Position numbers and translations under genes: made by a program. The notes under the pieces were generated by a model, which did not search any database, was not told where the DNA came from, and saw nothing but the letters and a program-made list of their open reading frames with translations. Positions 57,544-57,774 of a stretch of 57,774 nt of DNA are shown here, one piece after another (within the stretch, counting starts at the first letter, position 1; every line of letters starts with the position of its first letter). This stretch comes from Lusitaniella coriacea LEGE 07157. GTDB lineage: Bacteria > Cyanobacteriota > Cyanobacteriia > Cyanobacteriales > Spirulinaceae. Location of the stretch: contig NZ_JADEWZ010000034.1 in NCBI RefSeq assembly GCF_015207425.1, forward strand, positions 1-57,774, read 5' to 3'.

Positions 57544-57566
57544 GCTAAAACATATCTAAATTGGGT
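57538..57566 (+). repeat. Dispersed repeat downstream of the DUF938 gene
   Basis: GGGTAAGCTAAAACATATCT and the following bases repeat the sequence before def (51671-51699). The first bases overlap the stop codon of the DUF938 gene. Confidence 0.4.
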
Positions 57567-57646
57567 ATAGGACGCTCTATATCAAAGCAATCAATCCCTC
57601 ACCGCACTGCTTCAGTTATCACCTTAAACATCATCAGTCATCAGAA

Positions 57647-57688
57647 GGGAATAGGGAATAGGGAATAGGGAATAGGGAACAGGGAATA
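57647..57688 (+). repeat. STRR heptamer array
   Basis: Six tandem GGGAATA/GGGAACA heptamers near the window end. The remaining sequence to 57774 shows no recognisable gene. Confidence 0.7.
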
Positions 57689-57774
57689 GTAGAAAGAGAT
57701 ACAGGTGTTATTTGGGGGATATGAAAAATGGGTGTGGGGTTTCACGCTTCGTTTGGAGACGCTATATGTTTCCT

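Overview
The window is a chromosomal segment of a cyanobacterium. The evidence is the very high density of the HIP1 palindrome (GCGATCGC and relatives), an ndhH gene of NDH-1, a cyanobacterial P-II gene with an NtcA-type promoter site, DUF4079 and Mo-dependent-nitrogenase-domain proteins, heptameric STRR-type tandem repeats, and a dnaA-dnaN pair whose spacer carries TTTTCCACA DnaA boxes. The species cannot be fixed from the sequence alone; an Oscillatoriales-like or Spirulina-like relative is plausible.

Layout. 1-2 kb: 3' part of acnB. 2.1-6.3 kb: accessory stretch with an AT-rich AIPR-family abortive-infection-type gene, a start-less antitoxin remnant, a Uma2-family nuclease, a ribbon-helix-helix gene with iterons upstream, a 60-residue cyanobacterial hypothetical and decayed gene pieces. 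6.3-11.8 kb: two translationally coupled STAND-type proteins, one HTH-ATPase-GGDEF with an altered Walker B and one membrane-anchored ATPase with 14 WD40 repeats. 11.8-20 kb: class C serine hydrolase, DUF4079 protein, CPA2 antiporter with a Usp domain, MscS channel with a DEP domain, ddl, and a divergent P-II gene. 20.6-37.5 kb: seven consecutive co-directional signalling genes (a response-regulator adenylate cyclase, five histidine kinases including a 1789-residue multi-PAS/GAF hybrid, and one single-domain response regulator). 37.5-42.8 kb: GtrA, TerB/Mo-nitrogenase-domain protein, obgE, GST, dual-specificity phosphatase, ndhH. 43-48.6 kb: a frameshifted outer-membrane barrel gene, catalase, two tandem membrane-anchored PstS-like proteins, map. 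48.7-51.5 kb: dnaN, candidate oriC, dnaA. 51.7-57.8 kb: def, a membrane protein, a purple-acid-phosphatase-like gene, a 12-repeat CRISPR array without cas genes in view, a proline-rich membrane protein with a coupled 29-codon ORF, and a DUF938 methyltransferase.

Themes. Signal transduction dominates: cAMP synthesis, a probable c-di-GMP cyclase, phosphorelay proteins and P-II. Defence-type genes sit at 2-12 kb and 54.6-55.8 kb. Short repeats are active throughout: STRR heptamers, a MITE-like element with imperfect terminal inverted repeats, and a 37-bp double-hairpin palindrome inserted in frame in two unrelated genes. The observations most worth a second look are the P-II protein changed at three positions that contact NAG kinase, the mutated/intact STAND pair, the protein-invading palindrome, and a CRISPR-repeat-like terminator at the distal end of the array.
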